Part shown: positions 63,101 to 64,000 of the stretch, piece by piece
How the letters are laid out: every line of letters starts with the position of its first letter
Position numbering within the stretch: the stretch's first letter is position 1
NCBI RefSeq assembly: GCF_041296385.1
Contig: NC_091014.1
Location: 8,283,578-8,347,577 of the forward strand
Source of the DNA: Aphelocoma coerulescens
Taxonomy: Eukaryota; Chordata; Aves; Passeriformes; Corvidae
Length of the DNA: 64,000 nt
Reading direction: 5' to 3'
Position numbers and translations under genes: made by a program
The notes under the pieces: model-generated
The model's database searches: none
What the model saw: only the letters and a program-made list of their open reading frames with translations
What the model was told of the DNA's origin: nothing

Positions 63101-64000
63101 TCTTGAATGGTTCTTTTGTAAGAAATCTGTTAGATGTATACATGTCATTAGTCTAGAAGAGATGAGATGATTCATACATTGCTGAGTAGAAAGATGGGAT
63201 TGTACAAGAGAAGCAAAACTGCAGGAGATGAAATGCAAATGCAAGACTGAGGGGGCAGAGGCCTTCAGAGTGTGAGGAACAATAACCTCTGCTTTCCATC
63301 TACTGGGTGTTTGCAACCACCATTCCCATCCCCACCACTTCTGGCTCTGAGCTGTTCTTCGCAGTCATTCAGGAAAGAGAGAGGTTTTGTGTGGAGACCC
63401 TACATTCCAAATTACTGATCTTGTAATTTCTTAATAAAATACATGCCTTAAGTTTAAGGATTTCTATTTGGAGACAAGGTCCTTTCTGGCTTAGTGCTGA
63501 ACCCCTTTTCATCCCAACAGGGAGCAGGTGAGCTGTCTATGGATGGAACAAAAAGCAAAAGAGCAATGCAAAGGACTGCTTGTGTAGCCATGCTACAGCT
63601 AGGATTTCATGGACATTTCTGTTAGAAGTTTCTCTGCTTCTGTGCATGAATATATGTGGCTTGTTCCCCTTGCCTTGAAAAATTTTAATATTCTTTGTCT
63701 TCACTTGTTATATGCTCAGACAAATACACTTTCATGGCAGGAAGAAGGAAACAAAAGGAAATGACTCACCCAGATAACAGCAATGAAATATATTTTTACA
63801 TTATACTCTGTATCTGCTAACTAAATAACCATAAATATTGCAGTGATGCCAAGGCAGACAATCTCTGAGATGCTTTTAGAGGTGTTTAGAAACTTGGCTC
63901 TGACAAATGAGGAAATGAAAATCACACTCATTTGTCTGTCAGGTCCATCCAGTTTGCAGTTGATGGGAGTTGTGTAGAAGGTCAGTTTGTGAAGAGTATG

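Overview
This is a stretch of a vertebrate nuclear genome, almost certainly avian. The genes are split by GT-AG introns, the base composition is AT-leaning with few CpGs, and the recognisable interspersed repeats are CR1-type LINEs, the dominant retroposon of birds and other sauropsids. Some CR1 copies end in the characteristic ATTCTATG-type 3' tail. I cannot name the species from the sequence.

Two protein-coding genes lie tail to tail. The left half (about 1-36,385, + strand) holds the 3' part of ELAPOR2 (formerly KIAA1324L/EIG121L). Twenty consecutive coding exons join in frame to about 925 residues ending at a stop at 34,325-34,327, followed by a 2-kb 3' UTR with a good polyadenylation signal at 36,363. 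The start codon, signal peptide and roughly the first 100 residues lie upstream of the window. ELAPOR2 is a type I membrane glycoprotein of the endosome-lysosome system, with cysteine-rich TNFR/ephrin-receptor-like modules, an MRH (mannose-6-phosphate-receptor-homology) region, one membrane span and a short cytoplasmic tail.

The right half (about 42,020-64,000, - strand) holds the 3' part of GRM3, metabotropic glutamate receptor 3. One large exon (51,569-52,635) encodes the end of the ligand-binding domain, the cysteine-rich domain and TM1-TM6. A second (47,879-48,053) encodes TM7 and the proximal tail. The last (42,494-42,567) encodes the C-terminus, which ends in a PDZ-type TSSL. About 438 of the roughly 879 residues are covered. 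The exons encoding the ligand-binding domain are upstream of the window, beyond 64,000.

Between the two 3' ends are about 5.6 kb of intergenic DNA with one CR1 copy. Introns are mostly unique AT-rich sequence plus CR1 copies of different ages, an ATGG microsatellite and a few short simple repeats. I found no bacterial or viral gene system, no CRISPR array, no confident tRNA or rRNA gene and no third protein-coding gene. Most other open reading frames are short and show no splice-consistent homology.

The two genes do not form a pathway. Their adjacency reflects conserved amniote synteny (GRM3 and KIAA1324L are neighbours on human chromosome 7q21). The observations most worth checking are short linear motifs in the ELAPOR2 tail, an apparently altered sugar-binding residue in its MRH region, symmetric cassette exons, and intronic reading frames flanking the GRM3 transmembrane exon.
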